DNA of 64,000 nucleotides from Amorphoplanes friuliensis DSM 7358 (GCF_000494755.1 NC_022657.1:5928001-5992000); one strand, 5' to 3'; positions 28,023 through 38,816 are shown, counted from the stretch's first letter. Numbers and translations are program-made. The notes: generated by a model not told the origin, from the letters alone.

Positions 28023-28715
28023 TCAGGCGGCCCGGGGCAGGCGGTCCGGCAGGGTCAGGGTGATGCGGCTGAGCAGCTCACCGTCGGTGGCGAACTGCGC
28101 GTGCAGCGCAAAACCGGCGAGGATCCAGCGGTCCCACGGGCCGTAGTCACCGAGGAAACGGTCACGGTAGGGGTCGCCCTGCTCGTCGGGGCGGCCCAGC
28201 ATGGCCCACAGGTGGGAGCGGCGGGCGACACTGCCGGCGCCGCCGGGGATCTCGCCCTGGTAGGACGTGAAGCCGTCGTCCCCGTTGAAGTGGAGGAACA
28301 CCGTGGTGACCGTGCCGTGCGCGTCGGCGGCGAGCTCCACACCGGCGTCGCGGGCCAGGTAGGAGCGGGACAGCCCGGAGCCGACCGCCGGGCCGGACCG
28401 CGGGATCAGGCCGTACTCCTGGCAGATCTGCTGGACACGGGCCTCGAGCACCGTGCGGCCGAGCAGCATCGTCAGGTCGGTGCGTCCCACCGGGCGGGCC
28501 AGGGGCTGCGCGGGGACCACAGCCGCAGCCGTGACGGGCGCCGGCGCCGGCGCGGGTGCCGGGGAAGGTAATCCGATCGGGTCACCGTTGGAGCGGCGCG
28601 CCTCGTAGAGGGGCTCGTTGGAGCCGCCGGTCTGCGGGCGGGGCTTGGACCCGTACCGGTCGTCAGGCCGTGTGACCTGCGTGTTCCGGTCGGGGCGACG
28701 CTCGAGAAATCCCAT
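28023..28715 (-). CDS. Hypothetical protein with Pro-rich N-terminal linker
   Basis: A 230-residue protein I do not recognise. The ATG at 28715 has GGGAG 7 bases upstream. Residues 1-80 are low-complexity and charged to Pro/Ala-rich (including a PAPAPAPAPV run), then a compact domain of about 150 residues follows with TVFLHFNGDDGFTSYQGEIP, SHLWAMLGRPDEQGDPY and GPWDRWILAGFALHAQFAT. No signal peptide or membrane helix. The domain has the look of a small globular beta-rich fold seen in orphan actinomycete proteins. It converges on the SIP gene with 7 bases between stops. Confidence 0.7.
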   Translation of the reverse strand: MGFLERRPDRNTQVTRPDDRYGSKPRPQTGGSNEPLYEARRSNGDPIGLPSPAPAPAPAPVTAAAVVPAQPLARPVGRTDLTMLLGRTVLEARVQQICQEYGLIPRSGPAVGSGLSRSYLARDAGVELAADAHGTVTTVFLHFNGDDGFTSYQGEIPGGAGSVARRSHLWAMLGRPDEQGDPYRDRFLGDYGPWDRWILAGFALHAQFATDGELLSRITLTLPDRLPRAA

Positions 28716-28766
28716 GGTGTCTCCCACGACGGCGTTTCACGGTGAGCGTTCGGACCACCACCCTAA

Positions 28767-28783
28767 GCCGATCACTTATCGGC
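28767..28783. promoter_or_regulatory. Inverted repeat in a divergent promoter region
   Basis: GCCGAT and ATCGGC with a 5-base centre (CACTT) lie about 50 bases upstream of the hypothetical gene and 180 upstream of the phosphodiesterase gene. It may be a repressor site; no cognate regulator is apparent. Otherwise the 250-base gap holds nothing I can support. Confidence 0.3.
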
Positions 28784-28965
28784 CTCAAGGGATGACCTGG
28801 ACTCCAGGTGCCCAACAGGACACACCGGTACACCTCTCCCCGATGATCCTTCTGACGGCGTTTGCCGGGGAGCCACGGCGACTTCGCCTCGGCGTCGGAC
28901 GCATCGCCTGAACTCGGCTTCGGGAGGTACGGCGACGGTCGCCGGCGGATCCCGTGGAGGAAACC

Positions 28966-30084
28966 GTGGCAGATCGCCGACAGGTGCTGCGCTTCGGCGC
29001 GCTGGCCGCCGGCGTACCGGCCGTGCTCGGGGCGGCGACGCCCGCCCTCGCGACACCGCAGCACGAGGGGCACGGAAGGCACGACGAGGACTCGCTCGTC
29101 GTGGGACACCGGGGCGCCTCCGGCTACCGGCCCGAGCACACGCTCGCGTCGTACGAGCTGGCCGCCCGGATGGGCGCCGACTTCATGGAGCCGGACCTGG
29201 TCTCGACCAAGGACCACGTCCTGGTGGCGCGGCACGAGCCGGAGATCGGCGGGACCACCGACGTCGCGTCGCGGCCGGAGTTCGCCGCGCGGAAGCGCAC
29301 CGTCGTGCTCGACGGCGTGTCGGTGACCGGCTGGTTCACCCACGACTTCACGCTGGCCGAGCTCAGGACCCTGCGGGCCACCGAGCGCATCCCGCAGGTG
29401 CGCCAGCACAACACCCTCTACAACGGACTGTTCCAGGTTCCGACGTTCCAGGAGATCCTGGACCTGCGCAAGAAGCTGTCGCGGGAGCTCGACCGCGAGA
29501 TCGGCGTCTTCCCGGAGACCAAGCACCCGACCTACTTCCGCCGCCTCGGCCTGGACCTGGAGACGCCGCTGGTCCGGGCGCTGCGCCGCAACGGCCTGGA
29601 CCGGGCCGACGCCAAGGTCTTCGTGCAGTCGTTCGAGGCGAAGAACCTCGAGCTGCTGCACGACGAGTACCGCCTGCGGGCGCCGATGGTGTTCCTGACC
29701 AGCGCGGCCGGCAGCCCGTTCGACGACACGAAGACCTACGCGGACTACCTGACGCCGGCCGGGCTGCGACAGCTCTCCCGGTACGTCGACGGCATCGGGC
29801 CGGAGAAGAACCAGATCATCCCCCGTAACGCCGACGGCACCCTGGGCACGCCGACCGGCCTGGTCGCCGACGCCCACGCGGCCGATATCAAGGTCATGCC
29901 GTACACGTTCCGGGCCGAGAACCAGTTCCTGCCGGTCGACTACCGGGTCGGGACGGACCCCAACGCGTACGGGCGGGCCATCGACGAGCAGGTCACCTTC
30001 CTCAAGACCGGGCTCGACGGGCTGTTCACCGACCAGCCCGACATCGGCGTCCTGGCCCGCAGCGTCGTCTTCGCGAAGGTCTAA
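28966..30084 (+). CDS. Tat-exported glycerophosphodiester phosphodiesterase
   Basis: A 372-residue protein starting at a GTG with GGAGG 5 bases upstream. The N-terminus DRRQVLRFGALAAG is a twin-arginine signal, with likely cleavage after ALA near residue 30, so the enzyme folds inside and is exported. Mature sequence has the GDPD motif GHRGASGYRPEHTLASY with the catalytic His and the metal/acid Glu in MEPDLVSTKDHVLVARHEP. The family hydrolyses glycerophosphodiesters to glycerol-3-phosphate and an alcohol. Glycerol catabolic genes lie 2-8 kb downstream, which fits use of phospholipid head groups. Its stop overlaps the opposing LAL gene by 4 bases. Confidence 0.9.
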   Translation: MADRRQVLRFGALAAGVPAVLGAATPALATPQHEGHGRHDEDSLVVGHRGASGYRPEHTLASYELAARMGADFMEPDLVSTKDHVLVARHEPEIGGTTDVASRPEFAARKRTVVLDGVSVTGWFTHDFTLAELRTLRATERIPQVRQHNTLYNGLFQVPTFQEILDLRKKLSRELDREIGVFPETKHPTYFRRLGLDLETPLVRALRRNGLDRADAKVFVQSFEAKNLELLHDEYRLRAPMVFLTSAAGSPFDDTKTYADYLTPAGLRQLSRYVDGIGPEKNQIIPRNADGTLGTPTGLVADAHAADIKVMPYTFRAENQFLPVDYRVGTDPNAYGRAIDEQVTFLKTGLDGLFTDQPDIGVLARSVVFAKV

Positions 30085-32273
30085 CTCGCGAGCCGGCGCG
30101 CCAGCTCGGTGCGGGAGCGGACGCCCATGCGGGCGAAAACGTTGCGCAGGTGGTGATCGATCGTCCGGGGGCTGAGGAAGAGCTGCTCGGCGACCTCCCG
30201 GTTGGTGGCCCCGTCGGCCACCAGCCGGGCGATCCGCTCCTGCTGAGCGGTCAGCCCGGGGGCCGCCGGGACCGGCCGGGACGGTACGGCCGCACCCGCC
30301 GCCCGCAGCTCGACGTCCGCCTGCACGGCCCACGGCCCGGCGTCGAGCAGGCGGAAGGTCTCCTCCGCCCGCCGCAGGTGCTCGCGGGCGGCACCCGGGC
30401 GCCGCCGTCGGCGCAGGTCACGACCGAACAGCAGCTCGGTGTGCGCCCGCGCGAAGTCCGCGTCGCCCCGCCGGTGCTGGCGCAGCGCCTCCTCGAAGTG
30501 GTCCTCGGCCGCCTGCGGGTCAGCCGAGCGCAGCGCCCGGCACCGGGCCCGCAGGGCGAGCCAGGACGGCTGACCCGTACCGGCGGCCCAGCGGTCGAAC
30601 GGTTCGAACGCGCCGTCGAGCGTGGCCGTCCGCGGGTCGCAGCGCCAGTCCGCCTCGATCAGGTGCGGGGTCGAGGCGATCTGCACGACCAGGTTCCCGT
30701 GGCCGGAAGGCGCCAGAAAGATCGTGCCGAGACGGTCCACGGTGGCCTGCGGGCGGCCCTCGACCAGGTCCAGCAGCGCGAGCGCCCACTCGCACAGGGC
30801 CCGCGCCTGACCCGGGCCTTCGGCGCTGTCGTGGGCGTCCGCCTCACGGACCCGCAGGACACAGGTGTCGCGGTCACCGACCAGCGCGGCCAGCACGGCG
30901 AGTATGCCGAGATGGCTCTCGGCCAGGCCCGGCTGGCCGGTGGCGCGGGCCAGGGCGGCACCCTCGGTCGCGGCGGTCGTGGCGGCCTCGTAGTGCCCGG
31001 TCGCCAGCCCGGCGAAGGCGGCCACCTCCAGCCCCTGCGGGACCAGGGCGACCTCACCGCGCTGGCGGGCCAGGGCCACCGCGCGGCCGGCGAGCGTCCG
31101 CGCACCCGGGCCGTCGCCGACGAAAACACCGGCGTGGGCGGCGCGGATCAGCGCGGCCGGGTCCTCGACGCGGGTGGCGAGCCGCAGGACGGTCCGCAGG
31201 TGGCCGAACGCCGCGGCGTGCTCTCCGGCGTACAGGCCGGACAGCCCGGCGACCTGGTGGTAGGCCAGTGCGACGGCCACCGGTTCGTCGCCGCGGCACA
31301 GCGCAAGGGTCTGCCGGGCCACCTCCGGATAGCGGCCGTGCTCCCCTGCCAGGTGCACGGCCTCCCCGGCGAGCAGCAGCGCGTCGAGGGCGGCGGGGAC
31401 GTCGTGGGTCGCGAGCCGGGCGGCCGCGTCGAGCAGCGTGTCACGGGCGACGACGGGGTCGCCCTCCCGCAGGTCCATCTCGCCGGTCAGGTGACGGGCC
31501 CGGGCGTGCGCACGGAACGCCGTGCGGCGGGCGACCCGGCGCAGCAGCAGCCGGGCCTGGTGCCGCTCACCGGCCAGCCACGCCTGCCGGGCCGACGCGA
31601 CCAGGGCATCCGCGGCCATGTCCGGCTCGGTGCAGAGCCCGGCGGCATACCTGTACGCGGCCGTCGCCGTCGGTGGCGGCCCGTCGGCTGCGGCGTCGAG
31701 GAGTTCGGCGGCCAGGCCGTCGTCGGCACCGGGCGCGGCGGCGGCACGGTGCACGAGGCCCCGCAACCGCTCGCCCCGTCCGGTGAGCACGACGGTCAGC
31801 TCCCGGTGCGCGGCCCGGCGGGCGGCGAGCGGGGCGTCGTAGTAGATCACCGCACGCAGCACCGCCGGGACGAACTGGACGGTGTCGGCGGTGATCGTGA
31901 TCAGGCAGGCCTGCTCGGCCACGGCGAGGTCGTCGGCACCGGCGGCAGCGAGCAGCTCGCCGGGGGTGAGGTCCGCGTCCGCCGCCGCGAGCAGCAGCGC
32001 GTGGCGGGTGCGCCGGGGCAACCGGGCCACCACCGCCCGGCAGCTGCGCCCGAGTGCGCTGGTCGTGGACAGGGTGCACGGCGGCGGAACGGTGCCGCGG
32101 ATCTGCTCCGGTGTGAGTGCTCCGGCGATCTCCAGCAGGACGGCGGGGTCACCGCCCGCGAGCCGGATCAGCGCGACCGCCACCTCGCCGGGCAGCCCCG
32201 GGAGCCGGTCGGCCAGCAGTGCTTCGGCGGCCTCGTCGTCGAGGGCTTCTTGCACTAGTGGTGCAACTACCAT
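30081..32273 (-). CDS. LuxR-family (LAL-type) regulator lacking the ATPase P-loop region
   Basis: A 730-residue protein. The C-terminal 59 residues are a LuxR helix-turn-helix (LTAQQERIARLVADGATNREVAEQLFLSPRTIDHHL). Residues about 240-660 are TPR-like alpha repeats of the large ATP-binding LuxR (LAL) type. The N-terminus starts with a stretch (LVQEALDDEAAEALLADRLPGL...RLAGGDPAVLLEIAGAL) that matches only the last part of the LAL AAA+ domain; no Walker A or B motif is present, and the 86 bases up to glpK cannot hold them. It is thus either a 5'-truncated gene or a natural ATPase-less member. The position beside the glycerol genes suggests but does not prove a link. TTGCAC and GTGCAA around a 5-base centre lie at the start codon (32250-32266). 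Confidence 0.8.
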   Translation of the reverse strand: MVVAPLVQEALDDEAAEALLADRLPGLPGEVAVALIRLAGGDPAVLLEIAGALTPEQIRGTVPPPCTLSTTSALGRSCRAVVARLPRRTRHALLLAAADADLTPGELLAAAGADDLAVAEQACLITITADTVQFVPAVLRAVIYYDAPLAARRAAHRELTVVLTGRGERLRGLVHRAAAAPGADDGLAAELLDAAADGPPPTATAAYRYAAGLCTEPDMAADALVASARQAWLAGERHQARLLLRRVARRTAFRAHARARHLTGEMDLREGDPVVARDTLLDAAARLATHDVPAALDALLLAGEAVHLAGEHGRYPEVARQTLALCRGDEPVAVALAYHQVAGLSGLYAGEHAAAFGHLRTVLRLATRVEDPAALIRAAHAGVFVGDGPGARTLAGRAVALARQRGEVALVPQGLEVAAFAGLATGHYEAATTAATEGAALARATGQPGLAESHLGILAVLAALVGDRDTCVLRVREADAHDSAEGPGQARALCEWALALLDLVEGRPQATVDRLGTIFLAPSGHGNLVVQIASTPHLIEADWRCDPRTATLDGAFEPFDRWAAGTGQPSWLALRARCRALRSADPQAAEDHFEEALRQHRRGDADFARAHTELLFGRDLRRRRRPGAAREHLRRAEETFRLLDAGPWAVQADVELRAAGAAVPSRPVPAAPGLTAQQERIARLVADGATNREVAEQLFLSPRTIDHHLRNVFARMGVRSRTELARRLAS

Positions 32274-32359
32274 ACGGGCCAGTTTCGGCCGACGATGCCC
32301 GGATGTGCAAGCCCCGCGATTTCACCGATGTGTCAAAAATGTTTCGCGCGCCGGCTCGA

Positions 32360-33853
<1,494 letters not shown>

Positions 33854-33871
33854 GGTTCCTCCCCCTGAGCC

Positions 33872-34627
33872 TCAGTGCCGGGCGGCCCCGAGATCCCGGG
33901 AGACCGCGCGGGCGGCGTCCCGGACGTAGCCGACCAGCTGCGGCTGCGGCCGGTACCTGGTGTCGCAGATCCGTTCGACGAGGCCGGAGACGCCGATCGC
34001 GCCGACGACCAGGCCGCCGTACCCGCGGATCGGTGCGGCGATCGCCGCCTCGCCGAGGGTGAGCTCCTCGATCTCGGCGGCCCAGCCGGCCAGGCGCACC
34101 TGTTCCAGGGCCGCGGCCAGCTCGCGGGGCGACACGACGGTGCGCCGGGTGAACTGCTCGAGCTCCGCGGGCGGCAGCGCCGACCGGTACGCGAGCAGAA
34201 CCTTGCCGAGCGCGCTGGCGTGCAGCGGCAGGAGCGTGCCGATGTCGAGGGTCTGGAAGGTGTCGTCGGGCCGGAAGACGTGGTGGACGACCAGCACGCG
34301 TCCCTCGAGGACGGTGCCGATCCGGACAGCCTCACCGCTGCGGGCGGCGAGCGGGTCCGCCCAGTTGATCGAGCGGGAACGCAGTTCGTTGATGTCGAGA
34401 TAGCTGGTGCCGAGGTGCAGCAGTGCCGCGCCGAGCTGATAGCGGCCCGACACCCGATCCTGTTCGACGAAGCCGACATGTTGCAGCGTACGCAGGATTC
34501 CGTGGGTCGTGCCCTTGGCGAGATCGAGAGATTTCGCGATCTCTCCCAGACCGAGCCGGCCCGTGCCACCGGCGAGCATCCGAAGGATCGCGGCTGCTCG
34601 CTCGATCGACTGCACCGTTCCGGGCAC
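33872..34627 (-). CDS. IclR-family regulator of glycerol genes (GylR-like)
   Basis: A 251-residue protein from the GTG at 34627, which lies 7 bases after a TAGCAT -10 element. Residues 5-70 form the winged helix (TVQSIERAAAILRMLA, GLGEIAKSLDLAKGTTHGILRTLQHVGFVEQD), and the rest is the IclR effector domain (HASALGKVLLAY, AAPIRGYGGLVVGAIGVSG). Streptomyces GylR, an IclR-family protein, represses the glycerol operon and responds to glycerol-3-phosphate; the same arrangement with glpF-glpK-glpD diverging here supports that role. A candidate operator CGTTCG-N7-CGAACG lies between the divergent units. Confidence 0.9.
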   Translation of the reverse strand: MPGTVQSIERAAAILRMLAGGTGRLGLGEIAKSLDLAKGTTHGILRTLQHVGFVEQDRVSGRYQLGAALLHLGTSYLDINELRSRSINWADPLAARSGEAVRIGTVLEGRVLVVHHVFRPDDTFQTLDIGTLLPLHASALGKVLLAYRSALPPAELEQFTRRTVVSPRELAAALEQVRLAGWAAEIEELTLGEAAIAAPIRGYGGLVVGAIGVSGLVERICDTRYRPQPQLVGYVRDAARAVSRDLGAARH

Positions 34628-34634
34628 GTTTCCG

Positions 34635-34640
34635 ATGCTA
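34635..34640 (-). promoter_or_regulatory. Probable -10 element (TAGCAT) of the iclR-glpK unit
   Basis: TAGCAT on the minus strand ends 7 bases before the GTG of the IclR gene, implying a leaderless or nearly leaderless mRNA. Confidence 0.45.
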
Positions 34641-34671
34641 TGCCGATCCGTTACGACACGCGCACGCTGAG

Positions 34672-34696
34672 CGTTCGACAATGCCGAACGACGTTC
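34672..34696. promoter_or_regulatory. Candidate IclR/GylR operator
   Basis: CGTTCG (34672-34677) and CGAACG (34685-34690) are a perfect inverted repeat with a 7-base centre; the right arm also pairs with the following bases as GAACG-A-CGTTC (34686-34696). IclR-family sites often take the form GTTCG-n-CGAAC. It lies 45 bases above the IclR start and 58 bases above the glpF start, suited to control both units. Confidence 0.6.
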
Positions 34697-34753
34697 ATTG
34701 CCGGGCCCTCCAGGCCTCCTTAACGTCGGGTCACATCGGACCCTGGAGGGCAC

Positions 34754-35593
34754 ATGGCAGCACGACTGAAGATCCCGGGAATGCTCGGCGAACTGGCCGC
34801 CGAGTTCGCCGGGACCATGATCCTCATCCTCTTCGGCGTCGGCGTCGTCGCGCAGGTCGCGGGTGGCGGCATCGGCGACCACGACAGCATCGCCTGGGCC
34901 TGGGGCCTCGGCGTCATGCTCGGCGTCTACGTCGCCGGACGCATCAGCGGCGCGCACCTCAACCCGGCGGTCACCATCGCCCTCGCGGTCTTCAAGGGCT
35001 TCGAGTGGCGCAAGGTCGCCCCCTACTCCCTGGCCCAGCTGCTGGGGGCGTTCGTCGCCGCGCTGCTCGTGCGGTGGAACTACACCGAGGTCCTGCACGC
35101 GGCCGACCCCGGTCTCACCATCAAGACCCAGGGCGTCTTCTCCACCCTGCCGGGAAACGGGACATTGCCGGTCAGCGAGTGGGGCGCCCTGCGCGACCAG
35201 GTCATCGGCACGGCGATCCTGCTGTTCCTCATCCTGGCCATCACCGACGCCGCGAGCACTCCCCCGGGCGCCAACCTGACGCCGTTCATCATCGGCCTGC
35301 TCGTGGTCGGCATCGGCATGGCCTGGGGCACCAACGCCGGCTACGCGATCAACCCCGCGCGTGACCTCGGCCCGCGGCTCGCCAGCTTCTTCACCGGATA
35401 TGGTGGCGCGTTCCGCGACCAGACGGGTTATCTGTACTTCTGGATCCCGATCGTCGGCCCCATCGTCGGCGGGATCGTGGGCGCCGGCCTCTACCAGGGA
35501 CTCATCGGGCGGTTCCTCCCGTCCGACGCCCCGCAGGAGCCCGGTGAGCTCCCCACCCAGCGAACCGAACCCGTGGAGGCAAACCGTGGCTGA
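34754..35593 (+). CDS. glpF: Glycerol facilitator, MIP/aquaporin family
   Basis: A 279-residue membrane channel with six membrane helices and two half-helices. The two pore motifs are HLNPAVT (NPA at residues 70-72) and INPARDLGPR (NPA at 200-202). The Asp after the second NPA (NPARD) is typical of glycerol-conducting members rather than water-only aquaporins. GGAGGG precedes the ATG. It is the first gene of glpF-glpK-glpD; its end overlaps the kinase start by 8 bases. Glycerol would enter by diffusion and be trapped by phosphorylation. Confidence 0.93.
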   Translation: MAARLKIPGMLGELAAEFAGTMILILFGVGVVAQVAGGGIGDHDSIAWAWGLGVMLGVYVAGRISGAHLNPAVTIALAVFKGFEWRKVAPYSLAQLLGAFVAALLVRWNYTEVLHAADPGLTIKTQGVFSTLPGNGTLPVSEWGALRDQVIGTAILLFLILAITDAASTPPGANLTPFIIGLLVVGIGMAWGTNAGYAINPARDLGPRLASFFTGYGGAFRDQTGYLYFWIPIVGPIVGGIVGAGLYQGLIGRFLPSDAPQEPGELPTQRTEPVEANRG

Positions 35594-37103
35594 CTTCGTC
35601 GGTGCCGTCGATCAGGGCACCACCAGCACCCGATTCATGATCTTCGACCACGGCGGGAACGAGGTCGGCCGCCACCAGCTCGAGCACGAGCAGATCCTCC
35701 CGCAGGCCGGCTGGGTCGAGCACAACCCGATCGAGATCTGGGACCGCACGGTCTCCGTCATCCGTACGGCCATGCAGAAGGCGAACCTGCAGGCCAGTGA
35801 TCTGGCGGCACTGGGCATCACCAATCAGCGCGAAACCACCGTGGTGTGGAACAGGCGCACCGGGCGGCCCTACTACAACGCGATCGTCTGGCAGGACACG
35901 CGTACCGACCGGATCGCCTCCGCCCTGGACCGGGACGGGCGCGGTGACGTCATCCGGCAGAAGGCCGGCCTGCCACCGGCGACGTACTTCTCCGGCGGCA
36001 AGATCCAGTGGATCCTGGAGAACGTCGACGGGGTCCGCGAGGCGGCCGAACGCGGTGAAGCGGTCTTCGGCAACACCGACAGCTGGCTGCTCTGGCACCT
36101 CACCGGTGGCGTCGACGGCGGCAACCACATCACCGACGTGACCAACGCCAGCCGCACGATGCTGATGAACCTCGAGACCCTCGAGTGGGACGACGAGCTG
36201 CTGTCGTTCTTCAACATCCCGCGGCAGATGCTCCCGGAGATCCGGCCGTCGTCGGACCCGAACACCTACGGCATGGCCCACGCGCCGGGCCCGCTGGGCG
36301 GCGACGTCCCGCTCACCGGCGACCTCGGTGACCAGCAGGCGGCGATGTTCGGCCAGGTCTGCTTCGCGCCGGGCGAGGCCAAGAACACCTACGGTACGGG
36401 CAACTTCATGCTGCTCAACACCGGTACGGAGCTGGTGCGCTCGAACAACGGCCTGCTCACCACGGTCTGTTACAAGTTCGGCGACGCGGCACCGGTCTAC
36501 GCCCTGGAGGGCTCGATCGCCGTCACCGGCTCGGCCGTGCAGTGGCTGCGCGACCAGTTGCACATCATCAACGCCGCCTCCGAGAGCGAGACCCTGGCGG
36601 CGTCGGTCCCCGACAGCGGCGGCGTCTGTTTTGTGCCGGCGTTCTCGGGGCTGTTCGCGCCGTACTGGCGTTCCGACGCCCGCGGCGCGATCGTCGGCCT
36701 GTCCCGCTTCAACACCGACGCGCACATCGCCCGGGCCACCCTCGAGTCCATCTGCTACCAGAGCCGCGACGTCGTCGAGGCCATGGCGCAGGACTCCGGC
36801 GTGACCCTGGACGTGCTCAAGGTCGACGGCGGCATCACGGTCAACGAGCTGTGCATGCAGATCCAGGCCGACGTCCTGGGTGTGGCGGTGAGCCGGCCCG
36901 TCGTGGCCGAGACCACCGCACTCGGCGCCGCGTACGCCGCCGGTCTTGCCGTCGGTTTCTGGAAGTCGACCGACGAACTGCGCGAAAACTGGAACGAGTC
37001 CCGCCGCTGGCAACCGGAGTGGAACGACGAACAGCGGGCAGACGGGTACGGCCGGTGGAAGAAGGCCGTGCAACGCACTCTCGATTGGGTCGACGTTGAC
37101 TGA
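35586..37103 (+). CDS. glpK: Glycerol kinase (second copy, in the glpFKD operon)
   Basis: A 505-residue FGGY kinase. The GTG at 35586 overlaps the end of glpF and follows GGAGG. Signatures: GAVDQGTTSTRFMIFD, WVEHNPIEIWDRT, TNQRETTVVWNRRTGRPYYNAIVWQDTRTD read in parts, CFAPGEAKNTYGTGNF, GLFAPYWRSDARGAIVGLS and VDGGITVNELCMQIQADVLGV. It shares the full domain layout with the minus-strand copy at 32360 but differs at many positions, so the two are old paralogues or one was acquired. Being inside the operon, this copy is likely the main catabolic kinase. Confidence 0.95.
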   Translation: MADFVGAVDQGTTSTRFMIFDHGGNEVGRHQLEHEQILPQAGWVEHNPIEIWDRTVSVIRTAMQKANLQASDLAALGITNQRETTVVWNRRTGRPYYNAIVWQDTRTDRIASALDRDGRGDVIRQKAGLPPATYFSGGKIQWILENVDGVREAAERGEAVFGNTDSWLLWHLTGGVDGGNHITDVTNASRTMLMNLETLEWDDELLSFFNIPRQMLPEIRPSSDPNTYGMAHAPGPLGGDVPLTGDLGDQQAAMFGQVCFAPGEAKNTYGTGNFMLLNTGTELVRSNNGLLTTVCYKFGDAAPVYALEGSIAVTGSAVQWLRDQLHIINAASESETLAASVPDSGGVCFVPAFSGLFAPYWRSDARGAIVGLSRFNTDAHIARATLESICYQSRDVVEAMAQDSGVTLDVLKVDGGITVNELCMQIQADVLGVAVSRPVVAETTALGAAYAAGLAVGFWKSTDELRENWNESRRWQPEWNDEQRADGYGRWKKAVQRTLDWVDVD

Positions 37104-38802
37104 CACCACGCTCTCACCGGCCGCGCGGGAAGCCGCGCTCTCCGCGCTGGCCGGCAACGAGGTCGACGTGCTCGTCGTGGGTGGCGGGGTGGTGGGCGCG
37201 GGCAGTGCCCTCGACGCCGCCACCCGCGGCCTGTCCGTCGGCCTGCTCGAGGCGCGCGACTTCGCCTCGGGCACGTCCAGCCGGTCCAGCAAACTCATCC
37301 ACGGCGGCCTGCGCTACCTGGAGATGCTGGACTTCGCGCTGGTCCGCGAGGCCCTGCGCGAACGCGGCCTCATCCTGACCCGGCTCGCGCCGCACCTGGC
37401 CCGCCCGGTCCCCTTCCTCTATCCGTTGCAGCACCGCGGCTGGGAACGCCTCTACGCCGGCGCCGGTGTGCTGCTCTACGACACGATGGCCGCGGCGGCG
37501 CCCGGCCTGCCGCGGCACCGGCACCTCTCCCGGCGCGGCGCGCTGCGGGTCGCTCCGGCGCTGCGGCGTGACGCCCTGGTCGGTGCGTTGCAGTACTACG
37601 ACGCCCAGCTCGACGACGCCCGGCACACGATGTTCCTGGCCCGCACCGCCGCGGCCTACGGCGCGCACGTCGCGTCCCGCGCCGAGGTGGTGGGATTCCT
37701 CCGGGAGGGCGAGCGGGTCACCGGCGTCCGGGTCCACGACCTCGAGCACGACAAGACCTTCGAGGTACGCGCGCAGCAGGTCATCAACGCCACGGGTGTG
37801 TGGACCGACGACACCCAGGCGCTGGTCGGCGAACGCGGGCAGTTCCACGTCCGCGCGTCCAAGGGCATCCACCTGGTCGTGCCCCGCGACCGCATCCAGT
37901 CGGCGACGGGCATCATCAGCCGCACCCCGAGCAGTGTCCTGTTCATCATCCCGTGGGGCCGGCACTGGATCGTCGGCACCACCGACACCGACTGGACGCT
38001 GGACAAGGCGCACCCGGCCGCGTCCAGCACCGACATCGACTACCTGCTGGACCAGGTCAACAAGGTGCTCGCCACCCCGCTGACCCGCACCGACGTCCAG
38101 GGTGTCTACGCCGGCCTGCGCCCGCTGCTCTCCGGCGAGTCGGAGTCCACGTCGAAGCTGTCCCGCGAGCACACCGTCGGCAGCCCCACCCCGGGCCTGG
38201 TCGTGGTGGCGGGCGGCAAGTACACGACCTACCGGGTGATGGCCCGCGACGCCGTCGACGCGGCGGTGCACGGGCTGGGCCGCTCGGTACCCCGGTCGTG
38301 CACGGAACGCGTACCGCTGCTGGGCGCCGACGGGTACCAGGCGCTGTGGAACCGCCGCCGCGTCCTGGCCGACGAGTCCGGCCTGCACGTCGCACGGGTG
38401 GAACACCTGCTCGGGCGGTACGGGTCCCTGATCCACGAGCTGCTCGACCTGATCAGGGCCGATCCCGGCCTCGGCAAACCGGTCGACGGCGCCGACGACC
38501 ACCTGCGGGCCGAGCTGGTGTACGCCGCCAGCCACGAGGGCGCCCGGCACCTCGAGGACGTCCTCACCCGGCGTACCCGGATCTCCATCGAGACCTTCGA
38601 CCGCGGCCTGGCCGCGGCCGATGTCGCGGCCGACCTGATGGGTAGCGTCCTGGGCTGGAGCCCCGACCAGACCGACCGCGAGGTCCGGAACTACCGCCTC
38701 CGCGTCGAGGCCGAACGCGCCTCGCAGGAACAACCGGACGACGAGACGGCCGACGCGGCCCGCCTCGGCGCCCCCGAGGTGGTGCCTCTCCGCACCCCCT
38801 GA
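37096..38802 (+). CDS. glpD: Aerobic glycerol-3-phosphate dehydrogenase
   Basis: A 568-residue FAD enzyme that oxidises glycerol-3-phosphate to dihydroxyacetone phosphate and passes electrons to quinone at the membrane. The start is taken as the TTG at 37096, overlapping the glpK stop by 8 bases; no better start fits before the FAD motif DVLVVGGGVVGAGSALDAATRG. The signature FASGTSSRSSKLIHGGLRYL follows, then GTTDTDW and the C-terminal GlpD cap domain (VLADESGLHVARVEHLLGRYG). Length matches homologues. It completes the glycerol operon. Confidence 0.93.
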   Translation: MTDTTLSPAAREAALSALAGNEVDVLVVGGGVVGAGSALDAATRGLSVGLLEARDFASGTSSRSSKLIHGGLRYLEMLDFALVREALRERGLILTRLAPHLARPVPFLYPLQHRGWERLYAGAGVLLYDTMAAAAPGLPRHRHLSRRGALRVAPALRRDALVGALQYYDAQLDDARHTMFLARTAAAYGAHVASRAEVVGFLREGERVTGVRVHDLEHDKTFEVRAQQVINATGVWTDDTQALVGERGQFHVRASKGIHLVVPRDRIQSATGIISRTPSSVLFIIPWGRHWIVGTTDTDWTLDKAHPAASSTDIDYLLDQVNKVLATPLTRTDVQGVYAGLRPLLSGESESTSKLSREHTVGSPTPGLVVVAGGKYTTYRVMARDAVDAAVHGLGRSVPRSCTERVPLLGADGYQALWNRRRVLADESGLHVARVEHLLGRYGSLIHELLDLIRADPGLGKPVDGADDHLRAELVYAASHEGARHLEDVLTRRTRISIETFDRGLAAADVAADLMGSVLGWSPDQTDREVRNYRLRVEAERASQEQPDDETADAARLGAPEVVPLRTP

Positions 38803-38816
38803 CTCCGGGCGGTCAC

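Noticed and set aside
33872..35098. A longer IclR protein extending upstream through the divergent promoter into glpF
   Set aside because: The extra N-terminus is antisense to glpF; the GTG at 34627 with its -10 element and the normal IclR length fit.
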